Source of the DNA: Stutzerimonas stutzeri
GTDB lineage: Bacteria > Pseudomonadota > Gammaproteobacteria > Pseudomonadales > Pseudomonadaceae
Length of the DNA stretch: 64,000 bases
Assembly: GCF_024448985.1 (NCBI RefSeq)
Contig: NZ_JAMOII010000014.1
Location: forward strand, 1 to 64,000
Direction of reading: 5' to 3'
The notes beneath the pieces are model-generated. The model worked only from the letters and a program-made list of their open reading frames with translations. It was not told where the DNA came from and did not search any database. Both the position numbers and the translations under genes were made by a program. Below are positions 1 through 8,244 of this stretch, in pieces. Numbering within the stretch: the stretch's first letter is position 1; each line of letters opens with the position of its first letter.

Positions 1-95
1 GCCGCGCCCGCCCCGTCATTCACCGAGGCATAATCGCGCATCAGCACGAATCGACTCGGCTCTTTGCTAAGAACGAACTTATCGGCCGACCCCAT
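1..95 (-). CDS. Partial N-terminus of an unidentified protein
   Basis: An ATG at 95-93 opens a frame that stays open to the window edge (about 31 codons, starting MGSADKFVLSKEP). GC-rich third positions are common in it and a GGAT stretch lies just upstream of the ATG. It would be divergent from the aldo/keto reductase gene, sharing a short intergenic region of about 36 bases. I do not recognise the family and the fragment is too short to judge. It could equally be a chance open frame. Confidence 0.35.
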   Translation of the reverse strand, partial: MGSADKFVLSKEPSRFVLMRDYASVNDGAGA

Positions 96-131
96 ATCCG
101 ATCCACAAACTAACAGACAAAGGGACTCCGC

Positions 132-1169
132 ATGGAACGGCGCCAACTTGGCCGCACCGAATTGAAAGTCAGCGCGCTGTGCCTTGGCAGCATGACCTGG
201 GGCGAACAGAACGATCAGGACCAAGCGTTCGCTCAGCTGGATCGCGCCAGAGCCGCAGGCATCAACTTCCTCGATACCGCCGAAATGTATCCAGTGCCGC
301 CGCGAGCGGAAACCTATGCCTCCACCGAGCGCTACATTGGCAACTATTTCAAAGCTCGCGGGAATCGTGCCGAGTGGATTCTAGCTAGCAAGATCGCCGG
401 ACCCGGCAATGGAATCAGTCACATCCGTGACGGCCAATTGAAGATGAACAGGCAGCACATCGTTGCGGCCCTCGATGCGAGCCTTCAGCGCCTGCAGACG
501 GACTGGATCGACCTGTACCAACTGCATTGGCCAGAACGCAGCACCAATTTCTTCGGCCAACTCGGTTACCGCCATCAGGATCAGGATTTTACGCCCATCG
601 AGGAAACGCTCGAAGCCCTGGACGAGCAGGTAAAGGCCGGAAAGATCCGCCACATCGGTTTGTCGAACGAAACACCCTGGGGCACGATGAGGTTTTTGCA
701 GCTCGCCGAAGCCAGAGGCTGGCCGCGCATCGTTTCGATCCAGAACCCCTACAACCTGCTCAATCGCACCTTCGAGGTCGGCCTGGCCGAGATGGCCATT
801 CGCGAACAATGCGGGCTGCTGGCCTACTCGCCCCTGGCTTTCGGCATGCTTAGCGGCAAATACGAACAAGGCGCTCGACCGGCCGGAGCGCGGATCACGA
901 TGTTCAGCCGCTTTGCGCGCTATACCAATCCCCAGTCGCAAGCCGCCTGCTCGCGGTATGTGGCGCTCGCCCGCGAGCATGGTTTGGACCCGGCCCAGAT
1001 GGCGCTGGCCTATGTCACGCAGCAGCCTTTCGTCACCAGTAACATCATCGGCGCCACGTCACTCGAGCAGCTGGAAAGCAATCTCGCCAGCGCCGAGTTG
1101 CGACTGTCAGCCGAGGTGCTTGAAGGCATAGAGGCGATTCACACCGAACAACCCAATCCCGCGCCCTGA
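132..1169 (+). CDS. tas: Tas-like NADP(H)-dependent aldo/keto reductase
   Basis: A cytoplasmic (beta/alpha)8-barrel oxidoreductase of 345 residues, the usual length for the Tas/YajO type of aldo/keto reductase. The catalytic tetrad is visible as Asp48 and Tyr53 (LDTAEMY), Lys87 (ILASKIAG) and His132 (LYQLHWPE). The glycine-rich nucleotide-binding region follows near the C-terminus (SNIIGATSLEQLESN). The ATG at 132 has an AGGGA ribosome-binding site at 121-125. E. coli Tas was found as a suppressor of a tyrosine-auxotrophic starvation mutant. The physiological substrate here is unknown, and the gene is not clearly in an operon. Confidence 0.88.
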   Translation: MERRQLGRTELKVSALCLGSMTWGEQNDQDQAFAQLDRARAAGINFLDTAEMYPVPPRAETYASTERYIGNYFKARGNRAEWILASKIAGPGNGISHIRDGQLKMNRQHIVAALDASLQRLQTDWIDLYQLHWPERSTNFFGQLGYRHQDQDFTPIEETLEALDEQVKAGKIRHIGLSNETPWGTMRFLQLAEARGWPRIVSIQNPYNLLNRTFEVGLAEMAIREQCGLLAYSPLAFGMLSGKYEQGARPAGARITMFSRFARYTNPQSQAACSRYVALAREHGLDPAQMALAYVTQQPFVTSNIIGATSLEQLESNLASAELRLSAEVLEGIEAIHTEQPNPAP

Positions 1170-1247
1170 GGAACACACAAAAGAGAACCAGAATATTGGT
1201 ATCGCCATGATCGCCAAACCCAGCCCGCAAAAGCGAAGAGCCCGAAC

Positions 1248-1940
1248 ATGATTGCCGCCGAACTGCTCGCACCATCCAGCCTTTTTCTGGGCTGGCTGCT
1301 TTATGCCGCCGGGCTGTTCTGGGCCTGCGCGCGGGCGCCCTGGGTGGAACTGTTCAGCGATACCCGGCGCCAGCATCTAGTGTTCGGCGCCGTTCTGGCG
1401 ATATTTCTACTTTGGCTAGTGCGTCGAGACTTCGATTCCGGGCTGTCCTTCCACTTCATCGGACTGACAGCCGTAACACTCTTGCTGGATTGGCCACTGG
1501 CGATCCTTGCCGCCTTCGTTGCCCAGCTTGGGCTGACCGTTACAGGCCATCAACAGCTGGTAGCGCTCGGCCTGAATGGCGTGCTGTTAGTGCTGATACC
1601 GGTGACAGTGACAGAGCTCTGCGCCATTGCCGTAGAACGCACCCAGCCGCGAAACCTTTTCGTCTACATTTTCTTTTCTGGGTTCTTTGCCGCCGGCCTG
1701 GCAGCGCTTTTTTGCATTCTGGCCGGACTGGGAATCCTGTTGATCGATGGTCGCTACCCAATGCCTCCCTGGCTGGAAGACTTTGCCGGCTACATCTGGC
1801 TGGTGATGTTTCCCGAAGCATTCATCAACGGAACCGTCGTCAGCGCTCTGGTCGTCTTCTATCCGGACTGGATGGAAACCTTCAACCGCAGCCGCTATTT
1901 GCAAGCGCCCTGGAAAGACGACGGCAACAAGCAGGCTTGA
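1248..1940 (+). CDS. CbiM-like energy-coupling-factor transporter permease family membrane protein
   Basis: A 230-residue, strongly hydrophobic protein with about six membrane segments, among them an N-terminal one near residues 8-25 and others near 45-60, 68-90, 105-125, 140-168 and 185-205. Similar Pseudomonas proteins are usually annotated as an energy-coupling-factor ABC transporter permease related to CbiM, which imports metal or vitamin ligands. No ATPase (CbiO) or CbiQ gene lies nearby, so it either works with a distant partner or alone. The substrate cannot be read from the sequence. The assignment rests on overall resemblance, not on a catalytic motif. Confidence 0.62.
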   Translation: MIAAELLAPSSLFLGWLLYAAGLFWACARAPWVELFSDTRRQHLVFGAVLAIFLLWLVRRDFDSGLSFHFIGLTAVTLLLDWPLAILAAFVAQLGLTVTGHQQLVALGLNGVLLVLIPVTVTELCAIAVERTQPRNLFVYIFFSGFFAAGLAALFCILAGLGILLIDGRYPMPPWLEDFAGYIWLVMFPEAFINGTVVSALVVFYPDWMETFNRSRYLQAPWKDDGNKQA

Positions 1941-1949
1941 GCCGCAGAC

Positions 1950-2144
1950 TCAATGCTGGCGAGGCGGCACGTCACCAGAAAAAAGATCATCTTCGAGCTC
2001 GTTGCCCCGAATCGCGTGCTCTTCCGACGCCCAGGCACCTAGATCGATCAGCTTACAGCGCTCGGAACAGAACGGACGATTCGAACTCTTCACGCTCCAC
2101 TCGACTGGCGCGCCGCAGGTAGGGCATTCAACAGTAGTACTCAT
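1950..2144 (-). CDS. yacG: DNA gyrase inhibitor YacG (zinc-binding)
   Basis: A 64-residue zinc protein. The start at 2144 gives [11 protein letters not shown]; a longer in-frame reading exists but lies inside coaE. The zinc ligands are Cys7-x2-Cys10 and Cys26-x3-Cys30, the YacG pattern. In E. coli YacG binds GyrB and inhibits gyrase DNA binding. The ATG overlaps the coaE stop (ATGA), so the two genes are translationally coupled, and the coaE-yacG order downstream of pilD is typical of Pseudomonas. The acidic C-terminal tail ([10 protein letters not shown]) is also normal for the family. Confidence 0.93.
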   Translation of the reverse strand: MSTTVECPTCGAPVEWSVKSSNRPFCSERCKLIDLGAWASEEHAIRGNELEDDLFSGDVPPRQH

Positions 2145-2749
2145 TCCTGACCTCCTCGCAACGTCAGATAAAAATTGTGCAACCGTTCCACCTCGGCTTT
2201 CAGCCAAGCCAGATCACGATCGTTGACCAGAACATCGTCGGCATGACGCAGACGCTCCTCGCGGCTGACCTGGGCCTTGATGATGGCTTGGATCTGCGCC
2301 TCGCTGGACTGATCTCGCCGGACGGCACGCTCGACCTGCACCGCTTCGGGCACATCAACAACCAGCACGCGGTCGACCTGACGATACTGGCCGGACTCCA
2401 CCAGCAGCGGCGATACCATGATGGCGTAGGGAGAGGTTGCCCGAGCGAGGTGGTCAGCGACTTCCTGGCGAATCAGCGGATGAAGTAATTCTTCAAGCCA
2501 CTTGCGCTGAGCCAGGTCCTGGAATATCCGCTCACGCAGCACCGCACGATCCAGACTGCCATCAGATGCAAGAACCGCCTCGCCGAAGCGCTCTGCGATC
2601 AGCCTCAACGCCGGCTTGCCAGGTTCCACCACCCAGCGCGCGGCATGATCGGCATCCACCCAGTGCGCCCCGAGCCGCCCGAATTCTTCCACCACAGCGC
2701 TTTTGCCGCTGCCGATACCGCCAGTCAAACCCAGCACCCATGGCTTCAT
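2141..2749 (-). CDS. coaE: Dephospho-CoA kinase
   Basis: Catalyses the last step of coenzyme A synthesis, the ATP-dependent 3'-phosphorylation of dephospho-CoA, in the cytoplasm. Length is 202 residues. The P-loop GGIGSGKS lies at residues 10-17 and is followed by the DADHAARW segment typical of CoaE. I prefer the ATG at 2749 over the GTG one codon upstream because it gives the usual N-terminus [11 protein letters not shown]. The gene follows pilD at 446 bases, a gap filled by REP repeats, so it may be read from the pil transcript or have its own promoter. Confidence 0.95.
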   Translation of the reverse strand: MKPWVLGLTGGIGSGKSAVVEEFGRLGAHWVDADHAARWVVEPGKPALRLIAERFGEAVLASDGSLDRAVLRERIFQDLAQRKWLEELLHPLIRQEVADHLARATSPYAIMVSPLLVESGQYRQVDRVLVVDVPEAVQVERAVRRDQSSEAQIQAIIKAQVSREERLRHADDVLVNDRDLAWLKAEVERLHNFYLTLRGGQE

Positions 2750-2901
2750 CACGCACCGCCCAGACCAGAAACGACGCGCAGTAGTAACGCCTGATCAGCG
2801 TGGATGCAAGTTGACGGTGCTCATGGACAGCAAAAATCGTGATCGATGCGGGCCTGCCTTTGGAATGAAGAATTGCGGGCTTCGAGCCGGCAACAAGCCT
2901 T

Positions 2902-2990
2902 TTCGCCGCGGGGCGCGCCTCCCACCGAAGCGGTATAGCGCGAGCCCTCTACGGATGAGCCGTTTTGTGGAAGGCCCGCCTCAGGGCGAA
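2902..2990. repeat. REP pair, GC-rich type (inverted)
   Basis: Two inverted copies of a repeat with the pattern TTCGCCGCGGGGCGCGCCTC (2902-2921 and onward) and its complement TGTGGAAGGCCCGCCTCAGG (2966 onward) lie about 40 bases apart in the 446-base gap between pilD and coaE. Related copies occur at 7165, 11096, 11834, 15434 and 17722. They resemble the REP/REPIN family of Pseudomonas intergenic palindromes. No coding sequence is seen in the gap. Confidence 0.75.
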
Positions 2991-3041
2991 ATGCTGTTCA
3001 CTTAGGCGTTTAGGCAAAGCACCACGGCAGATGGTCCCACC

Positions 3042-3119
3042 TGTAGGAGCGAGCTTGCTCGCGAAGCTTTTGCGTGGCCTGGGTTCGCGAGCAAGGACTC
3101 GGCGTCCCCCTCGCTCCTA
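3042..3119. repeat. REP pair, GTAGGAGCGAGC type (inverted)
   Basis: The sequence TGTAGGAGCGAGCTTGCTCG starts at 3042. An inverted, slightly longer copy (TTCGCGAGCAAGG... CTCGCTCCTA) ends at 3119. This is the classic Pseudomonas REP motif and it is a different family from the GC-rich REPs in the same window. It lies between coaE and pilD, downstream of pilD in the transcript direction, and could fold into a long hairpin that protects the 3' end of the pilD message. Confidence 0.8.
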
Positions 3120-3195
3120 CGAGGCAGCGGGGTTCGCTTACGATTGATCGCATTTACGCTCCGCGCCTGCCTCTCGGCAAGCACAACGCTCGGAT

Positions 3196-4059
3196 CTAGA
3201 ACCCGGCGAACTGCAAATAACTGGACGTGATCTGGTCACCCCAAAGCAGGGCGACCCAGCCAGCGATCGCCAGATAGGGCCCAAAAGGAATGGCCGTGCC
3301 GCTATCGGCCCTCTGCACACGCAGCATGATCGTGCCCAGCACGGCCCCGACAACCGACGACAGCAGAATGGTCAACGGCAAAACCTGCCACCCACCCCAG
3401 GCGCCGAGCATCGCTAGCAACTTGAAGTCGCCATAGCCCATGCCCTCCTTGCCGGTCACCAGCTTGAACAACCAGTACACGGACCAGAGGCTCAGATAGC
3501 CAGCAACCGCACCCCATACCGCATCAGGCAGCGTAGTGAACAAGCCGAACAGATTGACGAGCAATCCCAGCCACAGCAGTGGCAACACGATGGAGTCTGG
3601 CAGCAGCTGGTGATCGACATCGATCATGCTCATCGCCAGCAGCCCCCAGGTCAGCAGCAACATCGCTCCAGCCTGCCAGGTGAAGCCGAAATGCCAGGCG
3701 ACGTAGGCGGATAGCAGCCCGCACGCCAGCTCAACCAACGGGTAGCGCTTGCTGATCGGCGCCTTGCATGACGAACACTTGCCACGCAGCGCTAGCCAAC
3801 TCACCAATGGGATGTTCTCCCATGGCCGAATTTCGTGATCGCAATGCGGGCAATGGGAATGAGGGAGAACCAGATTGAACGTCGTGGCAGGCTCGCCAGG
3901 CAACTCGAGAAACTCACGAGCCTGAGCGCGCCAATCGCGCTGCATCATGATGGGTAGGCGGTGGATCACAACGTTGAGGAAACTGCCGACCAGCAGTCCC
4001 AACACAAACACGCAGAAAACAAAGGCCAGCGTGTTGCTGGCCAGAATTTGCACAATCAT
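3196..4059 (-). CDS. pilD: Type IV prepilin peptidase / N-methyltransferase PilD
   Basis: An inner-membrane aspartic protease of 287 residues that removes the short leader of type IV prepilins and pseudopilins and methylates the new N-terminal Phe. The cytoplasmic N-terminal zinc site is complete (Cys70-x2-Cys73, Cys95-x2-Cys98). The two catalytic aspartates are visible as Asp147/Asp149 in the MIDVDHQLLPD segment and Asp211 in the GYGDFK motif. About eight membrane segments follow the first one at residues 10-30. It sits 3 bases downstream of pilC in a pilB-pilC-pilD operon, so it would process the unusual short pilin encoded divergently at 7513. Confidence 0.97.
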   Translation of the reverse strand: MIVQILASNTLAFVFCVFVLGLLVGSFLNVVIHRLPIMMQRDWRAQAREFLELPGEPATTFNLVLPHSHCPHCDHEIRPWENIPLVSWLALRGKCSSCKAPISKRYPLVELACGLLSAYVAWHFGFTWQAGAMLLLTWGLLAMSMIDVDHQLLPDSIVLPLLWLGLLVNLFGLFTTLPDAVWGAVAGYLSLWSVYWLFKLVTGKEGMGYGDFKLLAMLGAWGGWQVLPLTILLSSVVGAVLGTIMLRVQRADSGTAIPFGPYLAIAGWVALLWGDQITSSYLQFAGF

Positions 4060-4062
4060 TCT

Positions 4063-5286
4063 TTAGCCGACCACGCTGCCCAGCTGGAAGATAGGCAGAT
4101 ACATCGCAATGATCAGGCCACCCACCAGCACGCCCAACACCGCCATGATCAGCGGCTCCATCAAGGTCGTAAGATTGTCGACCATGTTGTCCACCTCATC
4201 TTCATAGAAGCTGGCAACCTTATCGAGCATCTCATCCAGAGAACCCGATTCCTCACCAATTGCGGTCATCTGAATCGCCATTGAAGGGAAGACACCGGTA
4301 GTCCGCATGGAGAAGTTCAGCTGCACCCCGGACGAGACATCGTTGCGAATTTTGGCAACAGCATTGCGGAACACCACGTTACCGGTAGCACCCGCCACCG
4401 AATCCAGCGCATCAACCAGCGGCACGCCTGCAGCGAAGGTCGTCGACAGCGTCCGCGCATAACGCGCCACTACGGCTTTGTACAAGATGTCGCCGACGAT
4501 GGGCGTTTTCAGGAGCCCACGATCCAGCGCATCGCGGACTTTTTCCGAACGCTTGTAGCTATGCTTGAACAGGAGGGCGGCCGCAAACAAGCCGATCACA
4601 ACCAGATACCACCATTCCTGCAACCAACGCGAAAGCCCGACCACCATCTGTGTAAAGGCAGGCAACTCCGCACCAAACCCCTGGAACACGCTTTCAAATT
4701 GCGGCACTACCTTGATCAACAGAATTGCAGAAACGATGATCGCCACCACGATGACGGCAATTGGATAGGTCATTGCCTTCTTGATCTTTGCCTTTAGCTG
4801 CTCGGTCTTTTCCTTATAGGTCGCGACCCTGTCCAGCAAGGTTTCCAGCGCACCAGACTGCTCGCCGGATTCCACCAAGTTGCAATAAAGGTCATCGAAA
4901 TATTGCGGCTTTTTGCGCAGCGAACCGGCAAAACTGTTACCGGCGGCCACCTCCTGCTTCACCTCATCGACCAGCTTGCGCATGTTCGGATTGTCGAAGC
5001 CCTCACCGATGATGTCGAACGACTGCAACAACGGCACACCGGCCTTCATCATAGTCGCCATCTGCCGGGTGAACAGCGCGATGTCCATCGGCTTGATCTT
5101 CTTGCCCGCACTGAATAGCGAAACCGCCTTTTTACGCACCTTAAGCGGATTGATGCCCTGCTTGCGCAGTTGCGCCTTGATCAGCGCCGGGCTCTGGCCG
5201 GACAGCTCACCCTTGATCTTGCTGCCCTTGCGGTCAGTGCCTTCCCAGGTGAACACACTGGTTTTCAACGCTTTCTGCTGCGCCAT
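4063..5286 (-). CDS. pilC: Type IV pilus inner-membrane platform protein PilC
   Basis: The platform protein of the type IV pilus motor, 407 residues, belonging to the GspF/PilC family. Two repeated cytoplasmic helical domains (about residues 65-190 and 270-395) are each followed by membrane segments (near 170-192, 220-240 and 375-400). It couples the PilB ATPase to pilin insertion at the base of the pilus. It begins 2 bases after the pilB stop, so the genes are co-transcribed. The sequence is full length with nothing unusual in it. Confidence 0.97.
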   Translation of the reverse strand: MAQQKALKTSVFTWEGTDRKGSKIKGELSGQSPALIKAQLRKQGINPLKVRKKAVSLFSAGKKIKPMDIALFTRQMATMMKAGVPLLQSFDIIGEGFDNPNMRKLVDEVKQEVAAGNSFAGSLRKKPQYFDDLYCNLVESGEQSGALETLLDRVATYKEKTEQLKAKIKKAMTYPIAVIVVAIIVSAILLIKVVPQFESVFQGFGAELPAFTQMVVGLSRWLQEWWYLVVIGLFAAALLFKHSYKRSEKVRDALDRGLLKTPIVGDILYKAVVARYARTLSTTFAAGVPLVDALDSVAGATGNVVFRNAVAKIRNDVSSGVQLNFSMRTTGVFPSMAIQMTAIGEESGSLDEMLDKVASFYEDEVDNMVDNLTTLMEPLIMAVLGVLVGGLIIAMYLPIFQLGSVVG

Positions 5287-5288
5287 GG

Positions 5289-6995
5289 CTAATCCTTGGT
5301 CACGCGGTTGACTTCCTCCAGGCTGGTGATGCCGTGCATGGCTTTGACCAGACCCGAAAGACGCAAATCATTGAAGCCATCTTTGCGCGCTTGAATGGCG
5401 ATATCGATGGAATTCCCTTCCTCCATGATAAGCCGCTGTAGAGCAGGCGTGATTTTAACCACTTCATAAATACCGACACGGCCCTTATAACCGCCGTTGC
5501 AATTGTCGCAGCCCACCGGGCCGTAAAGCTGGAAAGTACCGATTTTGTTTTCCGGGATGCCTTCCTTCAAAAGCGCTTCCCGGGGCACCTCCACTTCTTT
5601 CTTGCAGCTCGGGCAGAGCTTGCGCGCAAGGCGCTGGGCAATGATCAAGTTGACCGAGGTTGCAATGTTGAAGGCCGGCACCCCCATGTTGCGCAGACGG
5701 GTCAGGGTTTCGGCAGCACTGTTCGTATGCAGCGTCGACATCACCATATGGCCGGTCTGCGCCGCCTTGATCGCAATCTCGGCGGTTTCAAGGTCACGAA
5801 TCTCGCCGACCATGATGATGTCCGGATCCTGACGCAAAAACGCACGCAACGCCTGGGCGAAATCCATGCCCTGGCGCGGATTGACGTTGACCTGATTGAT
5901 GCCTTCGAGGTTGATCTCCACCGGATCTTCGGCAGTAGAAATATTCACATCGATGGTGTTGAGGATATTCAGACCGGTGTACAGCGAAACCGTCTTACCA
6001 GAGCCGGTCGGGCCGGTGACCAGGATCATCCCCTGCGGCTGCTTCAGTGCCGCCATATAAAGTGCTTTCTGGTCTTCCTCATAGCCCAGCGCATCGATAC
6101 CCATCTTCGCGCTAGACGAATCGAGGATACGCATCACGATCTTTTCGCCCCACAAGGTGGGCAGGCTGTTGACGCGGAAGTCGATGGACTTGGTCTTGGA
6201 GACCTTCATCTTAATCCGACCGTCCTGCGGCTTGCGCCGCTCGGCAATATCCAGCGCCGCCATGACCTTGAGGCGCGCGGAAATCCGACTGACCAACTGA
6301 ACCGGCGGCCGCGCCACTTCGTGCAAAACGCCATCGGTACGAAAGCGCACCCGATAGGATTTCTCATAGGGTTCGAAGTGCAGGTCCGATGAGCCGCGCT
6401 TGATCGCATCGAGCAGCATCTTGTTGACGAAGCGCACCACTGGCGCATCGTCGGCCTCATTGTGCTCGCCTTCCTCTTTCTCGGTGGCGCCGCCACCCAT
6501 CTCGATATCCAGATCATCCAGATCGGAATCGGTCAGCCCATCCAGGGCCGTGCTGGCAGACTCGAAGAGTTTTTCGATGGCCTCGCCAAGCTTGTCATCT
6601 TCAACCAGCACCGACTCGACCGACAGCCCGGTATTGAACTGGATATCGCTGATGGCTTGGTGATTGGTTGGATCGGAAACGGCGACATACAGCTTATTAC
6701 CGCGCCGCTGCAGCGGAAGCACACGATGCTGGCGTACCAGCTTTTCGCTAACCAGGTCTTTAGGCTGGGCTTCCTTGTCCAGCGCACTCAGGTCGAAATA
6801 CGGAACCCCAAACTGTTCCCCCGCGACATCGACTATCGCTCGGCTTTTTAACAATTTGTTCTGTACCAGCCAGGAAACCAGCGGCACCTGATTACGCTGG
6901 GCCTGTTGTTGCGCCTGTAGCGCAATTTTCTCATCAAGCTGGCCGACCAATACCAACTGGCGCGCCAGACCGCCGAGGGGAGCATTTTCGTTCAT
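5289..6995 (-). CDS. pilB: Type IV pilus extension ATPase PilB
   Basis: The cytoplasmic hexameric ATPase that drives pilus extension, 568 residues, full length. An N-terminal MshEN-type domain (about 1-150) precedes the GspE core. Walker A is GPTGSGKT at 328-335, the Walker B/Asp-box region is DIIMVGEIRD at about 392-401, and the His-box is GHMVMSTLHTN at about 415-425. The zinc-binding tetracysteine is Cys461-x2-Cys464 and Cys496-x2-Cys499. An acidic stretch at about 155-185 links the two domains. It is first in the pilBCD operon and divergent from the pilin gene across 517 bases. Confidence 0.97.
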   Translation of the reverse strand: MNENAPLGGLARQLVLVGQLDEKIALQAQQQAQRNQVPLVSWLVQNKLLKSRAIVDVAGEQFGVPYFDLSALDKEAQPKDLVSEKLVRQHRVLPLQRRGNKLYVAVSDPTNHQAISDIQFNTGLSVESVLVEDDKLGEAIEKLFESASTALDGLTDSDLDDLDIEMGGGATEKEEGEHNEADDAPVVRFVNKMLLDAIKRGSSDLHFEPYEKSYRVRFRTDGVLHEVARPPVQLVSRISARLKVMAALDIAERRKPQDGRIKMKVSKTKSIDFRVNSLPTLWGEKIVMRILDSSSAKMGIDALGYEEDQKALYMAALKQPQGMILVTGPTGSGKTVSLYTGLNILNTIDVNISTAEDPVEINLEGINQVNVNPRQGMDFAQALRAFLRQDPDIIMVGEIRDLETAEIAIKAAQTGHMVMSTLHTNSAAETLTRLRNMGVPAFNIATSVNLIIAQRLARKLCPSCKKEVEVPREALLKEGIPENKIGTFQLYGPVGCDNCNGGYKGRVGIYEVVKITPALQRLIMEEGNSIDIAIQARKDGFNDLRLSGLVKAMHGITSLEEVNRVTKD

Positions 6996-7164
6996 CTAAA
7001 GTGCCCATAAAGGCTGGATAAATATCGCGCCCTTATAACGCAGTTCCAACGGTGAGCCAAACGCGCAGAAACAGAGTGGCAATTTTTGTCACTTGGTGAC
7101 TGGAAGAGCCGCTTTAACGATCAGCGGTACCCATCACAGCCTAACCACCTTGCCCCTTTCTCAT

Positions 7165-7190
7165 CGTGGGAGGCGCTCCCTCGCGGCGAA
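7165..7190. repeat. REP copy, GC-rich type
   Basis: The segment starts TCGTGGGAGGCGCTCCCTCG and matches, in inverse orientation, the REP motif at 2902 and 11096. A worn copy in the same orientation lies at 7314-7337. It sits in the spacer upstream of the pilin gene, outside the predicted sigma-54 promoter. Confidence 0.65.
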
Positions 7191-7449
7191 TAACCCAGCC
7201 ACGCACCGTTATAGAAACAAAGCCAGTTCACCGAGGCTGATTAACCGGCACAACATCCGTCTTCAAAGTCCCTACAACCCAAGCTTGGCGAGGGCTTCAA
7301 GCACAACCGGTTTTTTGGAAGGCACGCCCCGCCGCTAAAGCTCGCACTCAAAGCCCCTACTCCTGTCCCAAACACCGCCCCGGAACAACCGCAGGGAAAC
7401 GCGACCCAGCGCACAGCCCCATCTTTCCATCCGATCACCCAGCCTCGCC

Positions 7450-7465
7450 TGGCACAGAAGCTGCT
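7450..7465 (+). promoter_or_regulatory. Sigma-54 (-24/-12) promoter of the pilin gene
   Basis: TGGCAC at 7450-7455 and CTGCT at 7461-7465 match the -24 and -12 elements. The invariant GG (7451-7452) and GC (7463-7464) are separated by exactly 10 bases. Transcription would start near 7476, about 37 bases before the pilin ATG. Pseudomonas pilA genes are known to be sigma-54 dependent and activated by PilR, so the site supports this gene being the expressed major pilin. The activator site was not identified. Confidence 0.72.
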
Positions 7466-7512
7466 CCTACCATCAGCAGGTCCAACGACCTCACTAACAT
7501 AGGAGCTTTTCA

Positions 7513-7701
7513 ATGAAACTTCTTAAGAAGAAGCAAAAAGGTTTTACCCTGATCGAGCTGATGATCGTGATTGCAATTATTGGCATTCTGGCCGCCATCG
7601 CCATTCCGCAGTTCAACGATTACCGCGCCCGGGCTAACGATTCAGCAGCGAATGCTGACGTGAAAAACGCACAGACCGCCTACGCTTCGTCGATGAACTA
7701 A
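7513..7701 (+). CDS. pilA: Short type IV pilin consisting of the N-terminal helix only (PilA-N-like)
   Basis: A 62-residue prepilin. A 10-residue charged leader ([10 protein letters not shown]) is followed by the PilD site G|FTLIEL and the hydrophobic helix, giving a mature protein of 52 residues with Glu5 in place. Conventional Pseudomonas pilins are about 140-150 residues with a globular head; here the stop comes after the helix. Aromatic residues in the mature chain are Phe1, Phe24, Tyr27 and Tyr47. In length and composition it resembles Geobacter PilA-N. AGGAG at 7501-7505 is a strong ribosome-binding site. The next gene, 15 bases on, encodes a secreted protein that could supply the missing head. 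A frameshift is unlikely because that gene has its own signal peptide. Confidence 0.85.
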   Translation: MKLLKKKQKGFTLIELMIVIAIIGILAAIAIPQFNDYRARANDSAANADVKNAQTAYASSMN

Positions 7702-7716
7702 TTCGAGGTTAACGAG

Positions 7717-8190
7717 ATGATGATCAAGAAAAGTTTTGCCACTCTGACGGTAGTCGTTCTTGCAGCTACTTCGGGTATTACTTACGCCGCCGATAACACA
7801 GTAACTCGAATCAGCAGCGGCGTTTATGTAGAGAACACCGCAGCCGGCTGCTCGTTGCTGCGTGACCGCGTCACCGTCAACACCTCCACCGGTGTCACCA
7901 TGGTGTACAACTGTGTGACTGCTGCCTCCAAGGTGAACCTGGGTGCCTGCCATGCTTCGGGCAGCCAAAAGCCAACTACTGTTCGTTGCCAGAATGTCAG
8001 CGAAGAGGAAGGAGAAGTCGTCTATAACAATACGTCTTGCCAGGGGACTGACGAAGACGACACCTTTCAAATCAATGGGCGTCGCGCTTACGTTGCTTCC
8101 ACCACCGGTGGCTCTGTAGCCCAGGTTTCGCTGGAGGCGACAGAATGTTCTGAGGATTCGCTCGGTGCTTTGGCCACTGTAGCCAACTGA
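7717..8190 (+). CDS. Secreted six-cysteine protein, candidate pilin head partner (PilA-C-like)
   Basis: A 157-residue protein with a Sec signal peptide (MMIKKSFATLTVVVLAATSG, cleavage probably after the TYA near residue 24). The mature part is about 133 residues and contains six cysteines, enough for three disulfides, and many Thr, Ser, Val and Asn, as expected for a beta-rich extracellular domain. No known domain was recognised. It starts 15 bases after the short pilin, with GAGG at 7705-7708, and shares its promoter and terminator. By analogy with Geobacter, where a separate gene (PilA-C/Spc) gives the globular part of the pilin, I infer it binds the 52-residue helix. That role is not shown by any motif. 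Confidence 0.7.
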   Translation: MMIKKSFATLTVVVLAATSGITYAADNTVTRISSGVYVENTAAGCSLLRDRVTVNTSTGVTMVYNCVTAASKVNLGACHASGSQKPTTVRCQNVSEEEGEVVYNNTSCQGTDEDDTFQINGRRAYVASTTGGSVAQVSLEATECSEDSLGALATVAN

Positions 8191-8244
8191 GCCCTGTAGG
8201 GCAGGCGTAACCCCGCGGTTATCGACCGTTTGAGCGGCTCATAC

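Larger units (their letters stand above)
6996..7512. other. Intergenic region between pilB and the pilin gene
   Basis: This is 517 bases without a credible gene. It holds divergent control signals for pilB and the pilin, a REP copy at 7165-7190, a degenerate REP copy at 7314-7337, and the sigma-54 promoter near the pilin. The middle part (about 7190-7440) is low in structure. Open frames on either strand here lack codon bias and ribosome-binding sites. No remnant of a conventional full-length pilA was recognised. Confidence 0.6.

Noticed and set aside
7241-7513. A 90-codon open frame on the minus strand upstream of the pilin
   Set aside because: It overlaps the sigma-54 promoter and a worn REP copy, has no ribosome-binding site and resembles no family.
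7513-8190. The short pilin as a frameshifted pseudogene of a normal pilA
   Set aside because: The frame after the stop has no pilin head in any frame, and the next gene has its own start, ribosome-binding site and Sec signal peptide. A frameshift would not create these.
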